From: Lachnospiraceae bacterium
GTDB taxonomy: Bacteria; Bacillota; Clostridia; Lachnospirales; Lachnospiraceae
Length of the DNA stretch: 6,721 bases
NCBI GenBank assembly: GCA_003488965.1
Contig: DNJW01000377.1
Location: forward strand, 1 to 6,721
Direction: 5' to 3'
Shown here one piece after another: positions 5,336 to 6,721 of the stretch. Position numbers and translations under genes: made by a program. The notes under the pieces are model-generated. The model did not search any database, was not told the DNA's origin, and saw nothing but the letters and a program-made list of their open reading frames with translations. How positions within the stretch are numbered: the stretch's first letter is position 1; the number at the start of each line of letters is the position of its first letter.

Positions 5336-5875
5336 ATGTTATATACCGCACACTATAATTCCCCGATTGGTAAATTGCTGCTTGCAGAAAAGGATAATTC
5401 TCTCGTTGGGGTTTGGATGGAGGGACAAAAATACTTTCTTGGAACGCTGCGGGACGAAATGAGAGAGGATAACGATTCCTCCGTATTACTGCAGGCAAAG
5501 AAATGGCTTGACCGGTATTTTGCAGGCGGAAAGCCGTCCATCGGTGAACTGTCGCTTGCACCTGCGGGCAGCGAATTCCGTAAGGAGGTCTGGAAAATAC
5601 TCTGTGAAATCCCTTATGGCGAAGTTACGACCTATGGGGAAATCTCAAAGAAACTCGCAAGCCGCCGCGGTCTTAATCGAATGTCAGCACAGACCGTAGG
5701 TGGCGCTGTGGGACACAATCCGCTTTCCATCATTGTTCCCTGCCATCGTGTGGTCGGCGCAAACGGCAGCTTGACAGGCTATGCAGGAGGTTTGCAGAAG
5801 AAAATTAAACTGCTGACCCACGAGGGCGTGGATATAGAGCAGTTTTTTGTGCCTGCAAAGGGAACTGCATTATGA
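5336..5875 (+). CDS. ogt: methylated-DNA--[protein]-cysteine S-methyltransferase (Ogt type)
   Basis: Suicide repair enzyme that moves alkyl groups from O6-methylguanine (and O4-methylthymine) to its own cysteine. The 179 residues have normal Ogt length. The N-terminal ribonuclease-like domain (about 1-75) begins YNSPIGKLLLAE. The C-terminal domain begins FRKEVWKILCEIPYGEVTTYGEIS (81-104), runs through MSAQTVGGAVGHNP (116-129), and has the active site IVPCHRVVGANGSLTGYAGG (133-152) with Cys136. It ends LLTHEGV...FFVPAKGTAL. The position usually occupied by the DNA-flipping arginine finger is Gln119 (SAQTVGGAV), a substitution I believe is common in Firmicutes Ogt proteins. The start is firm: AGGAGG (5322-5327) lies 8 nt before ATG 5336. 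No N-terminal Ada-type zinc domain or AraC domain is present, so it is not Ada. Its C-terminus matches the relic at 4775-4894. Its stop overlaps the start of a 49-codon frame (ATGA, 5872-5875). Confidence 0.95.
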   Translation: MLYTAHYNSPIGKLLLAEKDNSLVGVWMEGQKYFLGTLRDEMREDNDSSVLLQAKKWLDRYFAGGKPSIGELSLAPAGSEFRKEVWKILCEIPYGEVTTYGEISKKLASRRGLNRMSAQTVGGAVGHNPLSIIVPCHRVVGANGSLTGYAGGLQKKIKLLTHEGVDIEQFFVPAKGTAL

Positions 5876-6021
5876 ATGAAACAACAGACTTAATATCAAG
5901 AGGATTTCTGTTCTGCCAATACCAGAATATAAACAGTGGTATGACTGCCTATGTAAAAAATCTGCAGAACAAAAAGGAATATTCTTTTAACTCTTGCATC
6001 TGCCTCTTGTTTTCCCTATAA
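5872..6021 (+). CDS. short ORF overlapping the ogt stop; possible truncated gene
   Basis: A 49-codon frame starts at ATG 5872, overlapping the ogt TGA (ATGA), and ends at TAA 6019-6021. It begins MNETTDLISRGFLFCQYQ and ends in a hydrophobic, Cys-containing tail (SCICLLFSL). I recognise no family. No separate Shine-Dalgarno is evident, so translation would depend on coupling to ogt. The start overlap suggests a once-real downstream gene that is now cut short. Its end overlaps a likely promoter (5994-6022), which is consistent with the frame being degenerate or non-coding. Low confidence. Confidence 0.25.
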   Translation: MNETTDLISRGFLFCQYQNINSGMTAYVKNLQNKKEYSFNSCICLLFSL

Positions 6022-6022
6022 T
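5994..6022 (+). promoter_or_regulatory. candidate sigma-A promoter for the secreted-protein gene
   Basis: A perfect -10 box TATAAT (6017-6022) lies exactly 17 bp downstream of TTGCAT (5994-5999), a 3/6 match to TTGACA. Transcription would start near 6029, about 50 nt before ATG 6080. The region downstream holds a small hairpin, TGCCG (6051-6055) with CGGCA (6064-6068), just ahead of the ribosome binding site. Confidence 0.5.
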
Positions 6023-6069
6023 AGGTAGCGGAGTATAAACAATAGGTTTGTGCCGCCGGGAGACGGCAT

Positions 6070-6074
6070 GGAGG
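6070..6074 (+). promoter_or_regulatory. ribosome binding site that selects ATG 6080
   Basis: GGAGG sits 5 nt before ATG 6080. It rules against the in-frame upstream starts GTG 6050 and ATG 6068, which have no comparable site and would place polar residues ahead of a clean signal peptide. Confidence 0.75.
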
Positions 6075-6079
6075 TTGGG

Positions 6080-6709
6080 ATGAAAACGAAAGTAATTGGT
6101 ATACTGGCGGCGGCAGGAGGGGCAGCAGCGCTTTTTTTCGGCAGCATGTTTGCGGCAGATACGGTTTTTGCAGCCGCACAGACAGCCGGAGAAGGCGAGA
6201 TATTGGGAACACAGATTTGCGCACTTACCAGTGCGGAAGTGAAAAGGGCATATAAAAAGGAATTATATGGTGACTTGGGCTGTACGTTGACTTTGCCGGA
6301 CGGATATGTTCCCAGCGGGGAAACAAAGGGGATGTACATATCGGAGCGTAATCCGCTGGATTCTTCTAATATTTATTATGCGGTGGCGGAGGATGTGGAT
6401 ACGGAAGCATTAAATGAAATGCTGGGGTCTGATGAATATAAGGAACGGATGGAGCAGAAGCTGAAAGAGACATATGGGCAGCAGGCTGTGATAGAAAACT
6501 TCCGCTATACCGGAACGGAAATAGACGGATGTCCGGCCCATAAGGTGGAATTGTCCTGCCAGTCGGGCGATGCTAAGATGGAGCAGCTGGTTTATATTAT
6601 TGTGGCGGACAAGGTCTATACCATAACCTATTCCCAGTCGGCGGACGATGAGAGAATGGACGAGTTTAAGAAGAGCGCGGAGTCCATACATCTTGTTTAT
6701 GGAGGTTAG
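6080..6709 (+). CDS. secreted protein, possible PsbP/DcrB-like (DUF1795-type) fold
   Basis: This 209-residue protein starts with a clear signal peptide: MKTK, then a long Ala/Gly/Phe-rich core (VIGILAAAGGAAALFFGSMF), with plausible signal peptidase I sites after Ala25, Ala31 or Ala33. There is no lipobox cysteine, so it is probably released or held at the cell surface. The mature part has LGCTLTLPDGYVPS, an acidic helical stretch (AEDVDTEALNEMLGSDEYKERMEQKLKETYG), and DGCPAHKVELSC. It ends LVYIIVADKVYTITYSQSADDERMDEFKKSAESIHL. A strand pair around VYTITY followed by a helix ending in a short Ser/His segment is the pattern of PsbP-like/DcrB domains. That assignment is an inference, since I cannot run a profile search. 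Four cysteines lie in the mature part. The next gene probably starts 2 nt after the stop, with its Shine-Dalgarno formed by this gene's last codons, so the two are likely co-transcribed. Confidence 0.8.
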   Translation: MKTKVIGILAAAGGAAALFFGSMFAADTVFAAAQTAGEGEILGTQICALTSAEVKRAYKKELYGDLGCTLTLPDGYVPSGETKGMYISERNPLDSSNIYYAVAEDVDTEALNEMLGSDEYKERMEQKLKETYGQQAVIENFRYTGTEIDGCPAHKVELSCQSGDAKMEQLVYIIVADKVYTITYSQSADDERMDEFKKSAESIHLVYGG

Positions 6710-6710
6710 C

Positions 6711-6721
6711 GTGAGAAGAAC
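6711..6721 (+). CDS. 5' end of a further gene (partial, cut by the window edge)
   Basis: GTG at 6711 follows GGAGG (6701-6705) with 5 nt spacing, the same layout used for the preceding gene (GGAGG, 5 nt, start). Only three codons (M-R-R) and part of a fourth are visible, so no product can be named. The call rests entirely on the ribosome binding site and the tight spacing. Confidence 0.5.

Noticed and set aside
1..6721. CRISPR arrays, tRNA/rRNA genes, insertion sequences, phage or toxin-antitoxin genes
   Set aside because: I saw no regularly spaced repeats, tRNA-like cloverleaf, transposase motifs or terminal inverted repeats anywhere in the window.

Overview
The window looks like a Firmicutes chromosome, most likely class Clostridia and probably family Lachnospiraceae. 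The reasons are strong AGGAGG-type ribosome binding sites, tight same-strand gene packing, a tandem DUF1540 cysteine-rich protein, and the sequence character of the threonyl-tRNA synthetase and of the Ogt-type methyltransferase. This assignment is an inference from protein character; no 16S or other marker is present. All supported genes lie on the + strand.

Layout: (1) 1-335 holds the 3' end of an unidentified gene whose stop overlaps the start of a small single-pass membrane protein. (2) 336-509 is a non-coding leader of about 170 nt with two clear hairpins and no recognisable T-box. (3) 510-4006 is a two-gene unit: thrS (threonine--tRNA ligase) and, 5 nt later, a multi-pass GT-C (GT39-like) membrane glycosyltransferase. 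(4) 4093-4407 is a small protein with two DUF1540 motifs, followed by a very clear intrinsic terminator at 4491-4532. (5) 4533-5875 is a DNA alkylation-repair island: a promoter, the relic 3' end of an ogt-like gene with an in-frame stop, an alkyltransferase-like (ATL/MGMT-family) gene starting at GTG 4891 and overlapping the relic's stop, and a complete ogt at 5336-5875. (6) 5872-6721 holds a short ORF overlapping the ogt stop, a candidate promoter, a secreted protein with a possible PsbP/DcrB-like fold, and the first codons of a further gene at the right edge.

The most interesting part is 4540-5880. The relic at about 4775-4894 aligns without gaps, over 36 residues plus the stop, to the C-terminus of the intact Ogt at 5336-5875. 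It ends at the same residues (GTAL-stop) but carries an internal TGA and has lost the catalytic PCHRV region. The intact ATL gene next to it appears to retain the start-overlaps-stop arrangement of an older ogt-atl operon. The ATL protein has ATL-like length and C-terminus but keeps the reactive cysteine (PCHRV) that classical ATLs have replaced. Outside this island the window is largely housekeeping. I do not see a clearly new multi-gene system.
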